Source: a virus. From it: a stretch of DNA of 64,000 nt. Positions 16,847-23,778 of the stretch are shown piece after piece (position 1 is the first letter of the stretch; each line of letters starts with the position of its first letter). The position numbers and the translations under genes are program-made. Below the pieces are notes generated by a model. That model was not told the DNA's origin. It saw nothing but the letters and a program-made list of their open reading frames with translations, and did not search any database. The stretch spans positions 1 to 64,000 of IMG/VR virus record IMGVR_UViG_3300009152_000003; one strand, 5' to 3'.

Positions 16847-17473
16847 ATGGCGAAAATGGACACACCCGGTGTGCGAGGCCTGCTTGGCGTCCTGCTGGCC
16901 GACGCCTGTCTCATGCGTCAGCGCGCCCCGAGCCAGGATCGGATCTTTGCGGCCATGCATGGCGGCAGTAAAGAGCGGGACTTCCTGGAGGAGAAGGCAG
17001 AGGAAGTCCGCCGTTTCGTGCCAACCAAGGCTCGCGTTATCCCGTACCGCACGCCAATGCGTGAGTCAGGCAACAGCACGACGGTGCTGCGCTTCCGATT
17101 CACCTCGAATGCACTGCTGCCGATCTACAACCTGCTCTACCCATGTCGAGAACGGGAGATCACCGCCCCGGTGCTTGAGCTGCTTGGCGGGCGTGCCGCG
17201 GCCTGGCTCTGGGCAGAAGGTGCCTGCTTGCTCGGTGCGGAAGGCGCCACGCTCCGCCGCGTTGGCCGCTGGGAGGGGGAGGCTCGGCTGGTCTGCGCCT
17301 GGCTGAAAATGCTCACGGGCGCTGAATCCGCCGTCGTCTACCCCCGTGCAGGAGCCAACAGGGGCAAGGGGCTACCGCGGCTCTGGTTCAAGCCGGAGCA
17401 GACCCACCGGCTCCAGGCCTCCCTGCTCTCCTACGCGCCGGCAAGTCGGCTTCACTTGTTTACGGAGGGCTAG
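16847..17473 (+). CDS. LAGLIDADG-like homing endonuclease, 208 aa
   Basis: Start at MAKMDTPGVRG. The first LAGLIDADG-type helix is RGLLGVLLADACLM (acidic Asp kept); the second is probably GGRAAAWLWAEGACL (Glu kept). Between them are family-like segments: RDFLEEKAEEVRRFV, TTVLRFRFTSNALLPIYNLL and REITAPVLELLGG. Downstream, RLWFKPEQTHRLQASLLSYA resembles the end of LAGLIDADG_2 proteins. Likely a free-standing homing enzyme cutting DNA lacking the island. The capsid gene beside it is uninterrupted. Motifs are degenerate, so activity is uncertain. Confidence 0.6.
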   Translation: MAKMDTPGVRGLLGVLLADACLMRQRAPSQDRIFAAMHGGSKERDFLEEKAEEVRRFVPTKARVIPYRTPMRESGNSTTVLRFRFTSNALLPIYNLLYPCREREITAPVLELLGGRAAAWLWAEGACLLGAEGATLRRVGRWEGEARLVCAWLKMLTGAESAVVYPRAGANRGKGLPRLWFKPEQTHRLQASLLSYAPASRLHLFTEG

Positions 17474-17475
17474 AC

Positions 17476-18057
17476 GTGTCGGCCCAATTCGTAAGCCTTG
17501 CCGTCGGATATTCCCTCGCCCTCGGCCAGTTGCGACGCAAGGGTGTTCGCAGACGCCCCTGGCTGGAATTGCGCCGACTCGAGACTGAGTCGACCTACCT
17601 CGACCACCAGGTTCGCGCCCTGCGTCGCGCCTCTCGGCAGCCCCTGCGTGTCGACGTTGATCTACTGCCTGGCAAGGGGTACTACGACATCAGCCGGGTC
17701 AGGATCCATAGCCCTTCGCTCGAGCGCGTCCTGGAGATCCTTGAGGACGGCATTACAGAAGATGCTCTTCTTGTCGCTGGAACCCGAGGCTTGGCCTGCC
17801 TTTGGCTCGATCACGGTTTCTGGCGCGGTCAGTGCGGAGAGCTGACCTTTGCCCAGGAACCGGAGGCAGAGGCCTTCCGCTCTGCTCTGCATCGCCTTGG
17901 GATCCAAGCCATGCCGCCACTCAAGCGCCCTCGCCTGGTCCGCCTTGCGCCGGATGCCATGCACGGGTTGGCAACCAACCTGCGCCCCCATGTGCATCGG
18001 TCAATGCGTCACGCTCTGCGTCCGGGTGGGCGGCACGGGATTCACTTGCTGCGTTGA
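17476..18057 (+). CDS. Second LAGLIDADG-like protein, 193 aa
   Basis: GTG start, with TGTTTACGGAGGG upstream giving a good SD, immediately after the first endonuclease gene. It contains TRGLACLWLDHGFW, matching the A-x-W-[FL]-M/L-D-D/H-G helix, followed by ELTFAQEPEAEAFRSALHRL and LRPHVHRSMRHALRP. The latter corresponds to the usual LAGLIDADG_2 ending (I-x-P-x-x-x-x-S-M-x-Y-K-L). The first motif near FVSLAVGYSLALG is degenerate. The two genes could act as a heterodimer or be tandem paralogues. Confidence 0.55.
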   Translation: MSAQFVSLAVGYSLALGQLRRKGVRRRPWLELRRLETESTYLDHQVRALRRASRQPLRVDVDLLPGKGYYDISRVRIHSPSLERVLEILEDGITEDALLVAGTRGLACLWLDHGFWRGQCGELTFAQEPEAEAFRSALHRLGIQAMPPLKRPRLVRLAPDAMHGLATNLRPHVHRSMRHALRPGGRHGIHLLR

Positions 18058-18076
18058 GTTGCCCTGTCGGGATCCA

Positions 18077-18082
18077 TAGAAT
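18077..18082 (+). promoter_or_regulatory. Late promoter-like box TAGAAT (plus strand)
   Basis: CATAGAATTG on the plus strand, 33 nt before the GTG start of the 263-aa gene. The same TAGAAT core as on the minus-strand virion genes, here serving the plus-strand virion-type genes. Confidence 0.5.
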
Positions 18083-18115
18083 TGACCCGGCGCCACCCGG
18101 GAGCCAGGAGCAGCC

Positions 18116-18907
18116 GTGGATCAAAGTGCCGCCCAACTTGAGGTCATCAATGCGTACGGCTCCAGCGATGTTGCGAGCCCAAGCTTCAATCGCCCGCGTT
18201 ACGTCCGGTACACCTCGGTCCATGCGCCCAGGGACCTTGGCCCAGTTCGGAAAGCTGGTTTTGACTTCGAAGGAGTCGTTGGGGCGGAAAGCGGGTCTCA
18301 AACCCTCTTCTTTGTGTTTGAGGCACTACTGCCGTCAAGGATCGGCCTGCGTCGCATCCTGCTTAACCCTTACACCGATCAATACGTTTCTGTTTTTCTG
18401 ACAAACGAGGCCGGAACCGTTGCCCTCGCGACCGATGGCCTTGGCGACTCCCCGGCCCCTGCAGCTAGCGACCTTGCAGCGTCGGTAGTGCCGACGTTTG
18501 ATCTGGGCTACGTCCTTTGCGGCCACTGGGCCACGGGGTACTGCGAAAACGATTGCCGGCTCAGCTCTGACGTTGCAGCGGGTTCAGGGGTAGCTGTCAC
18601 TGGCGGCCCCGTGCTCGAGGAAATCCTGCCCGCGGGGACCTACAGCATTGTCATTTCCAATTCGGAATGGCCAGACCTGCCCTACCGGTTCCAGCTGTCC
18701 GTTAACCCACCAGGGGAGATCTCCGGTGCCTGCGACCTTCAGAACGAAACCTACGGGAGCCTGGCGCTTGCCAAGCTCGAAGGCAAGGCAGAGATGCGCG
18801 CGGCTCCCGCAGGCGCCCTTGTTCGGCAGGTTGCGTTGAGTGGTATCGCCGTGACGGAGGCCCGCCCAAGCGGCACGATCACCAGGACCTCTCCGTACGG
18901 GTCTTAG
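18116..18907 (+). CDS. Hypothetical virion-type protein, 263 aa
   Basis: GTG start, MDQSAAQLEVINAYGSSDVA. Beta-rich, with SQTLFFVFEALLPSRIGLRR and GTYSIVISNSEWPDLPYRFQ, which has the look of a jelly-roll or surface domain. No catalytic motif. Forms a pair with the fibre-adaptor paralogue 36 nt downstream, and both have their own late-type boxes. Likely a tail appendage. Confidence 0.5.
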   Translation: MDQSAAQLEVINAYGSSDVASPSFNRPRYVRYTSVHAPRDLGPVRKAGFDFEGVVGAESGSQTLFFVFEALLPSRIGLRRILLNPYTDQYVSVFLTNEAGTVALATDGLGDSPAPAASDLAASVVPTFDLGYVLCGHWATGYCENDCRLSSDVAAGSGVAVTGGPVLEEILPAGTYSIVISNSEWPDLPYRFQLSVNPPGEISGACDLQNETYGSLALAKLEGKAEMRAAPAGALVRQVALSGIAVTEARPSGTITRTSPYGS

Positions 18908-18915
18908 ACGCCTGC

Positions 18916-18922
18916 CAGAATG
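18916..18922 (+). promoter_or_regulatory. Variant late promoter-like box CAGAATG
   Basis: CAGAATG, 21 nt before the ATG of the 139-aa gene. About 40 nt around it (CGCCTGCCAGAATGG...) are nearly the same as the region before the minus-strand paralogue at 10235, including spacing. Confidence 0.45.
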
Positions 18923-18942
18923 GGCGGACTGACTGCCTTGGC

Positions 18943-19362
18943 ATGCCCTTTTCCCAATACCAGGCCTACAACCTGCTGAATTGGCACCGCGGCACGGCCA
19001 TGCCTGCGCCTCCGGCAACGATCTATATCAGTTTGCACTCAACCCTGCCGGGGGCCAATGGCACGCAAGGCGACGTCACTGCCGCTGTTGCTGGGGCCAG
19101 GGGCTCAATCGCAGCCGCCAACTGGAGCGCTCCCACCTCGGTGCAGGCGGGAGACATCCTTTCCTTTGAGAGCAGCAACACCGCTGTTGTGACGCTATCC
19201 GCCTCGGCCGTAGGCGCAGCAACCGTCTCGTACTTTGGCTGCTGGGATGCCGCCACCGGTGGCAACTTTCTCGAGTACGGCGTACTGACCAACCCGTTGG
19301 CGATCGCCATTGGCGATGTTGTCCGTTTTGCCGTCGGCGGATTGATCCTTAAGGAGATCTGA
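18943..19362 (+). CDS. Fibre-adaptor domain protein (paralogue of 8754-10235 N-terminus)
   Basis: A 139-aa protein, MPFSQYQAYNLLNWHRG..., aligning along its full length with residues 1-135 of the 493-aa minus-strand fibre. Shared blocks include LLNWHRG, YISLH, GARG-x-[IL]-AAANWS, ATVSYFG/AYWD and GG-x-LEYG/LLGYG. It lacks the linker and surface domain. The family occurs as short tail-fibre proteins in other phages. Could be an alternative adaptor or a donor for fibre switching. Converges with the transpeptidase gene (8-nt gap). Confidence 0.7.
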   Translation: MPFSQYQAYNLLNWHRGTAMPAPPATIYISLHSTLPGANGTQGDVTAAVAGARGSIAAANWSAPTSVQAGDILSFESSNTAVVTLSASAVGAATVSYFGCWDAATGGNFLEYGVLTNPLAIAIGDVVRFAVGGLILKEI

Positions 19363-19370
19363 GCCGACGG

Positions 19371-20099
19371 CTAGCGGTCCTGAAAAACCCCGACGTAGAC
19401 CGTGCCTTTCTTGCACAAGGGCAACACCTTGTCACGCAGGTCAGCGTTGTGGGCCCGCAGGCAGCCAAGAGTAGGGAGCAATGCCTGGGTCGGGGCCCAG
19501 GCGCCAGGCCAACCATTCCCTGACCCGCCGCCGTGCAACATGATCCCAGCGCGGCCATTGACAGCTTCCTGCCCTTCCAGCTCTTCGAGGTCGAACGAAT
19601 ACCAGCCATAGGCCTCCGCGTTGTCGGATTGGCGTGGCCATGGATTGTCGTCGTAGTCCCTGTAGATCTGTCCGATCCTGTACAGACCGGGCGGAGTGTC
19701 GCTGTTGCGCCTGCGCCAGTTGGAGCCGCCCACGCCGCGAGCGAGGCAAGGGACCTTCCACAAGGGTTTGCCCGTGTGGTCGTAGGCCTCCATGTCTCCA
19801 TCGCGGTCGTTGACCAGCAAATAGGAATCGCCGGGCTTGACGGGGGCCTTGATCCTGGGGCCGGTCAAGCCCTCCTCTTCCTTGCCGCGAGGGTCAAGCC
19901 CTGCAGTGGCAACGGTTGCACCCGGGGTCGGTGACGGAGCCTTGGTCTCGACCGCGGCTTTCCACAGCTCCCGCAGTTCTCCGTCCTCGTCCAGGGCCTT
20001 GGGGTCAAGTTCGATCAACCGGTCAAGCACCGCCTGTAGCCAAGCACGGTGATGTGCCTTGGCTGGATTGAAGAACGTCACATAGTTCGATTGGCTCAT
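19371..20099 (-). CDS. L,D-transpeptidase (YkuD) domain protein
   Basis: A 242-aa protein. Residues 90-242 form a YkuD-type domain: DSYLLVNDRDGDMEAYDHTG strand pair, DTPPGLYRIG (the T-P-x-G-x-Y/F signature), GIMLHGGG with His189, and LPTLGCLRAHNADL with the candidate catalytic Cys213. The usual S/T-x-G-C-[IV]-R motif is thus kept as TLGCLR. No signal peptide. The N-terminal 85 residues are helical and Pro/Glu-rich. L,D-transpeptidases act on peptidoglycan peptide stems. In a virion gene cluster this may modify or open the wall during entry, or support lysis. Confidence 0.75.
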   Translation of the reverse strand: MSQSNYVTFFNPAKAHHRAWLQAVLDRLIELDPKALDEDGELRELWKAAVETKAPSPTPGATVATAGLDPRGKEEEGLTGPRIKAPVKPGDSYLLVNDRDGDMEAYDHTGKPLWKVPCLARGVGGSNWRRRNSDTPPGLYRIGQIYRDYDDNPWPRQSDNAEAYGWYSFDLEELEGQEAVNGRAGIMLHGGGSGNGWPGAWAPTQALLPTLGCLRAHNADLRDKVLPLCKKGTVYVGVFQDR

Positions 20100-20350
20100 G
20101 ACGCACCTCCCTCGCTGCCCTGCTCAAGCGCTTCAACCGCCAAGTGTTGCGCAGCCTCATCGCTGTAGCCCTGCTCCAGCAGGGACCTGTACAGCTCATT
20201 AAAGCGTTCGACGCTCGTATCCATGCCTTCGCCGTGGGTTATTACCTCAGCCGCCATGTGCTGAGCCGCCGGGGGAGGCATGTCATCGCTGACGAAATGC
20301 TTCGCCAGCGCTTGGAACATCTCAGGGCTGCCAGCTAGCCGCATGACCAC
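20096..20350 (-). CDS. Small helical protein, 84 aa
   Basis: GTG/ATG-proximal start MVMRLAGSPEMFQALAKHFV. It contains two similar helical segments, PPPAAQHMAAEVITHGEG and YSDEAAQHLAVEALEQGS, which look like an internal duplication (AAQHxAxEx). Its stop overlaps the transpeptidase start (ATGA). A TAGCAT box lies 16 nt upstream, so it heads that transcript. Confidence 0.55.
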   Translation of the reverse strand: MVMRLAGSPEMFQALAKHFVSDDMPPPAAQHMAAEVITHGEGMDTSVERFNELYRSLLEQGYSDEAAQHLAVEALEQGSEGGAS

Positions 20351-20365
20351 TCACGGGTGTCACAC

Positions 20366-20373
20366 CATGCTAG
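20366..20373 (-). promoter_or_regulatory. Late promoter-like box CTAGCATG
   Basis: CTAGCATG on the minus strand, 16 nt before the 84-aa gene, in the short gap after the 92-aa gene. Confidence 0.55.
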
Positions 20374-20382
20374 ACGGGTCGT

Positions 20383-20661
20383 TCAGAGCATCTGCCAGGG
20401 GGCGTCCACCGAAGCCTTTTTCACGAAGCCAGGCAAATCCTCCATGCCGCGCGGATTCGTCAAAAGCCTCAATCGCAGCTTCTCCCTCATGACCGGATCA
20501 TTGGCGTTCGGGACTCCTTCGAAGTCCCTGCCCGGCACCTTGGGATAGCTCAGGTCAAAGCTGGGGTTTCCCGCCAAAGCATCGCCGCCTTCCCCTTGCC
20601 GCTCAGCCCAATCCATGTAGCGCCGGGCCCTGGCTGCTGCTTCAACTCGGTCTGCCATCAC
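20383..20661 (-). CDS. Hypothetical protein, 92 aa
   Basis: MMADRVEAAARARRYMDWAE then a loop-rich middle and a basic/helical end (MREKLRLRLLTNPRG). No family recognised. Lies between scaffold-region genes; likely virion or assembly protein. Confidence 0.5.
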   Translation of the reverse strand: MMADRVEAAARARRYMDWAERQGEGGDALAGNPSFDLSYPKVPGRDFEGVPNANDPVMREKLRLRLLTNPRGMEDLPGFVKKASVDAPWQML

Positions 20662-20673
20662 TCAGCGACTCTC

Positions 20674-21018
20674 TTAGTACCCGCCGAGCGCCATCTGCCC
20701 AAACTCCGCCAACTTGCCGCAGGACAGCCCGCACTTATGGATAACGTCCTCCTTCGCCCTGGCGACCAACGCCTGGGCCATCTCAGCCTGCGCATTCTGC
20801 TCGACTGTCCGGACCTGGTGCGTGGCCGTGTTCCCCGCGACGACAGCGTTGCGGGCCTCGCCAAGCATCCCTGCCGCCTGCTGCGTCCTGCTCTGGAGCT
20901 CCATGGCGCCGGCCGCAGTACCGATCCTCGAGGGCAGTACGAGGTTCTGCTGGTAAGCCGACATCCCGGCTCCCTCCGTGTGGAGCAGAGGGTTCTGCAC
21001 TCCTGGTGGCATCTTCAT
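20674..21018 (-). CDS. Hypothetical protein, 114 aa
   Basis: MKMPPGVQNPLLHTEGAGMS, followed by a long Ala/Gln-rich helix (RTQQAAGMLGEARNAVVAGN) and a short C-terminal CGLSCGKLAEFGQMALGG. Could be a small internal head protein. No homologue recognised. Confidence 0.5.
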   Translation of the reverse strand: MKMPPGVQNPLLHTEGAGMSAYQQNLVLPSRIGTAAGAMELQSRTQQAAGMLGEARNAVVAGNTATHQVRTVEQNAQAEMAQALVARAKEDVIHKCGLSCGKLAEFGQMALGGY

Positions 21019-21032
21019 GGCGGTTCTCGCGA

Positions 21033-22001
21033 TCAGGTGTCAGAGATCAACAGCTTGCCCCGCAGAGCATCGGCAGGGGCTTGGGACAGTACGCGCCAGA
21101 GCTGGTCGGGCTGACGCTCGGCCACTTGCGCAAAGTTCGACCAGAAGTCGCTGGGAGGAGCCTGGTAACCCGGGGCGGGCATCTGCATCTGAGGACGCTG
21201 GTAGCCGTAACCGCCGGCGTTGACTTCGGCCTGCAGGCGGTCCTGGGATGTCTCAACCGGTGCCGGACCGCTGGGCCCGAAGAACTCGTTGACGTAATCC
21301 GCCAGCAGGTCAGGATCGGTGGTCAGCAGGTTGTACGCCTGGTTGTCCTCGAGAGTCGCACCCAGCGCAACCTCCATCTGACGGAGATTGCTATGCAGCT
21401 GTTGCAACTGCTCGATCGCCTGGGAGCTCTGCTGTGCCTGGGCCAGTAAAGCGTCCTCGACGGTGCAGGCGTACCGGTTCAGCAGCGCGGGAGCTTCAGC
21501 GCCGAAGTGCTGCAAGACCTCCAGCGACTCATTGCTTACCTCGCTTAGGTACCCGTCGACCTGCTCGACGGCTGGGGCGCTCGGTGCGCTCGGGGCGCCT
21601 TGCCACGCGCTCGGATAGCTCGGCGAATACACCGGCGTTGCTTGGGGCAGCAATGTCGGCATCGCCGTACCGTATGCCTGCTGCTGGTAGCTGGGCGCCA
21701 CCGAAGGGAAGGGCGCCTGGTAAGCGGGTCCCGACGGGGTCCCGGGCCAGGAGGGTTCCTGGGCCTGGTATTGGGGCGTCGCGCTCAAACGGGCGGACAG
21801 GTTGGCGTACGCCGCCTGCCACGGATCCGCCGCTGGGGACGGAGCTGCCTGCTGCTGGTAGCTGGGCTGCGTCGGGTACGAAGTCGGGGCCATCGGTGCC
21901 TGAGGCATCGATGGGGAGGCCGGCATCGACACGGGCGCGCTGGAGGGGATTGAGCTCTGCGGGCTCACCTGAACCTGCGGCATCGCCGAACTGTCCTGCA
22001 T
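21033..22001 (-). CDS. Pro/Gln-rich protein, scaffold candidate, 322 aa
   Basis: Residues 1-150 are disordered and rich in Pro, Ser, Gln and Tyr, with SYQQQA repeated. Residues 150-250 are helical (EVSNESLEVLQHFGAEAPAL, QAIEQLQQLHSNLRQMEVAL). The C-terminus is again Pro-rich, with SDFWSNFAQVAERQPDQLWR. Position between portal and capsid genes plus this make-up fit a scaffolding protein. The first 473 nt overlap the portal C-terminal coding region in another frame, an unusually long overlap. Confidence 0.6.
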   Translation of the reverse strand: MQDSSAMPQVQVSPQSSIPSSAPVSMPASPSMPQAPMAPTSYPTQPSYQQQAAPSPAADPWQAAYANLSARLSATPQYQAQEPSWPGTPSGPAYQAPFPSVAPSYQQQAYGTAMPTLLPQATPVYSPSYPSAWQGAPSAPSAPAVEQVDGYLSEVSNESLEVLQHFGAEAPALLNRYACTVEDALLAQAQQSSQAIEQLQQLHSNLRQMEVALGATLEDNQAYNLLTTDPDLLADYVNEFFGPSGPAPVETSQDRLQAEVNAGGYGYQRPQMQMPAPGYQAPPSDFWSNFAQVAERQPDQLWRVLSQAPADALRGKLLISDT

Positions 22002-23742
22002 AAGTCAGCTCCCGTTTGAGGAAATCGAAAGTCCGGTAGAGGAATGGCGTCAGGTCGAGGCGTGCATCTGCCAGGAGTGGAAGATTCGGCGCCTGTGGAT
22101 GCGGGGTTTCCCGCATCGCTCTGATCAGGTTCAGGAATGTCGCAATGCTGGACTGCGTCGCCTGAGCCAACCTGAATGGGTACCCATTGAGCATAGCGCT
22201 CCTTTCCTCATCGGTTTTTGACGGGAACAGGTAGCGCAGCGCCTCGATCGAGTTGACTCCCAGCTCTTGGAGGTTCCGCACGACAATCGAGTTGTTCAGG
22301 ATGTCGTCGGTCGACTCCTCGAACACCGGGCCTCGCCAGCGCCACTCAATACGACGATCACCATCAGGGATCAGCCCTGCCACCCCGGGCGGGAACTTCT
22401 GCTCCTCGATGGCCTTGTCGATCGCCGCCTGCACCTTCTGCCGGTAAGCTCCATAGTCGGCCTGGTGCTTCTCAACGGCAGCTTGGTATGCCTCCTCGTC
22501 GCCAATGTCTTCTTTGATGGGCGCCACCGGTGCCTTGATCTTCACGGAAGCGGCGAAGCTCTCGCGGAAGACGTTCTCCTCGTTGTAGATCATCAGGGCC
22601 AGCAGCTTGCAGAGCCCATAGGTCAGCAGCCCACGGCACTTGCGGAATGCCGTTGTCGCCGCCCGGCCAAACAGGCTCTTGACCTCGTAGGCCGTTGCTC
22701 CCGAGCTGATGCCGATCTCGTCGACGCCCCCTAGGGCTGTGCGGATTTCCTCGCGGTACTGGCGGGCGTAGAGGTTCTGGTCACCGCTGACCGCATTGGG
22801 CGTGATGTACTGAACCCGGTCGGTCGCCTCCAGGTTGGCGATCAACCGGGGCACCCGTACCCCGCCGTCAAAACTGGGCGCCCCGGTCAGCGAGAAGCGG
22901 GTGCTGGGCCGGTCGGCCGATGAGAATCCAGCTCGGCTGCTGATCGTCGGACGCTGCATGCCGCCCCCGTCGCCAGACTCCACCAGGTCGTGCTTGGGAC
23001 GGCTTGAAACCAGAGTCGGGTTGCCGTAGAAGCGGATGTTCTCGCGGATATTCCGCACCAGCGAGTCGTGGTACAGAATGTGCCCCTCCGAGCCGGCAAA
23101 GTCGCCAGTGGCGTCCATTCCGGTCGGGCGCATCCAGTTGAAAGACTCGACTGCTGGGATGAAGCCCAGGGAGTTGCGCGTCGTGCGCCTGTCCCTGTTC
23201 ATCGACATCGCATCGGCTGGCAGGGGCGTGTCGAACTGGGGCTTCTCGGGGGTGATTGTCTCGATGATTTCGTTGCGCTTGACCCGCAGGCGCACGTACT
23301 TCTGGGTTGCGCCGCCAACCCCCGGCAGCGCGATCGCGCCTAGCTCGGAGCGGGCCCGAAAGGAGTAGATCAGGTCGAGTTCTTCGAGCTGCTCGTCGGC
23401 GTCGTAGTAGGCGCGGTAGTTCTCCTTGGAGAACCACATGATCCGGTAGTTCTCGCCTACCGGCCGGAAAAACCAAAGGCCGACGCCCTGGGTGATGAAG
23501 TCATCGACAATGCCCTCAAGGCGCTGGTCGATCTCGTTCTCCTCGATGATCTTCTCGACGAACGTGCGCCGGAATCCGTAGGTGTCGGTGCGGGGATAGA
23601 ACTCGATCCCCTGCCGCAACATAAACAGCCGCATCTGGGACAGGTGTCCCGATACGATCGTGGTATCGGCCGTGCCGTCGCCGCGTCGCTCACGAGCGGC
23701 ATCGACGATCTGACTGAACCGGTTCGGGTCAAGTTGAGGCAT
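21529..23742 (-). CDS. Portal protein
   Basis: A 737-aa portal. N-terminal half has portal-like segments: TFVEKIIEENEIDQRLEGIV, RIMWFSKENYRAYYDADEQL, then ALGGVDEIGISSGATAYEVK and a helical stem/crown region (AAVEKHQADYGAYRQKVQAA). Follows the terminase gene in transcription order, as portals do. The last about 157 residues (from roughly 580) are Pro/Arg/Gly-rich and lie in a second frame over the scaffold candidate; they may be a late extension after loss of a stop. A TAGGAT box ends only 6 nt before the ATG, implying a nearly leaderless message if used. Confidence 0.85.
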   Translation of the reverse strand: MPQLDPNRFSQIVDAARERRGDGTADTTIVSGHLSQMRLFMLRQGIEFYPRTDTYGFRRTFVEKIIEENEIDQRLEGIVDDFITQGVGLWFFRPVGENYRIMWFSKENYRAYYDADEQLEELDLIYSFRARSELGAIALPGVGGATQKYVRLRVKRNEIIETITPEKPQFDTPLPADAMSMNRDRRTTRNSLGFIPAVESFNWMRPTGMDATGDFAGSEGHILYHDSLVRNIRENIRFYGNPTLVSSRPKHDLVESGDGGGMQRPTISSRAGFSSADRPSTRFSLTGAPSFDGGVRVPRLIANLEATDRVQYITPNAVSGDQNLYARQYREEIRTALGGVDEIGISSGATAYEVKSLFGRAATTAFRKCRGLLTYGLCKLLALMIYNEENVFRESFAASVKIKAPVAPIKEDIGDEEAYQAAVEKHQADYGAYRQKVQAAIDKAIEEQKFPPGVAGLIPDGDRRIEWRWRGPVFEESTDDILNNSIVVRNLQELGVNSIEALRYLFPSKTDEERSAMLNGYPFRLAQATQSSIATFLNLIRAMRETPHPQAPNLPLLADARLDLTPFLYRTFDFLKRELTYAGQFGDAAGSGEPAELNPLQRARVDAGLPIDASGTDGPDFVPDAAQLPAAGSSVPSGGSVAGGVRQPVRPFERDAPIPGPGTLLARDPVGTRLPGALPFGGAQLPAAGIRYGDADIAAPSNAGVFAELSERVARRPERTERPSRRAGRRVPKRGKQ

Positions 23743-23747
23743 GAGTG

Positions 23748-23755
23748 CATCCTAG
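23748..23755 (-). promoter_or_regulatory. Late promoter-like box CTAGGATG before portal gene
   Basis: CTAGGATG on the minus strand, only 6 nt before the portal ATG. If it is a -10 box, the transcript would start at about the start codon. Alternatively the AGGA within it serves as a ribosome site. Confidence 0.45.
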
Positions 23756-23778
23756 GGATGGCGCCCCTGCAAGCCAAG

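Noticed and set aside
15628-16914. Capsid frame extended to 428 aa
   Set aside because: The extra N-terminus (RQASASRTPSRPRTP...) is antisense to the endonuclease gene and unlike capsid N-arms; MRANPP at 16812 is the better start.
22868-23476. 202-codon minus-strand frame inside the portal gene
   Set aside because: Arg/Pro/His-rich shadow frame; the portal frame carries the recognisable protein.
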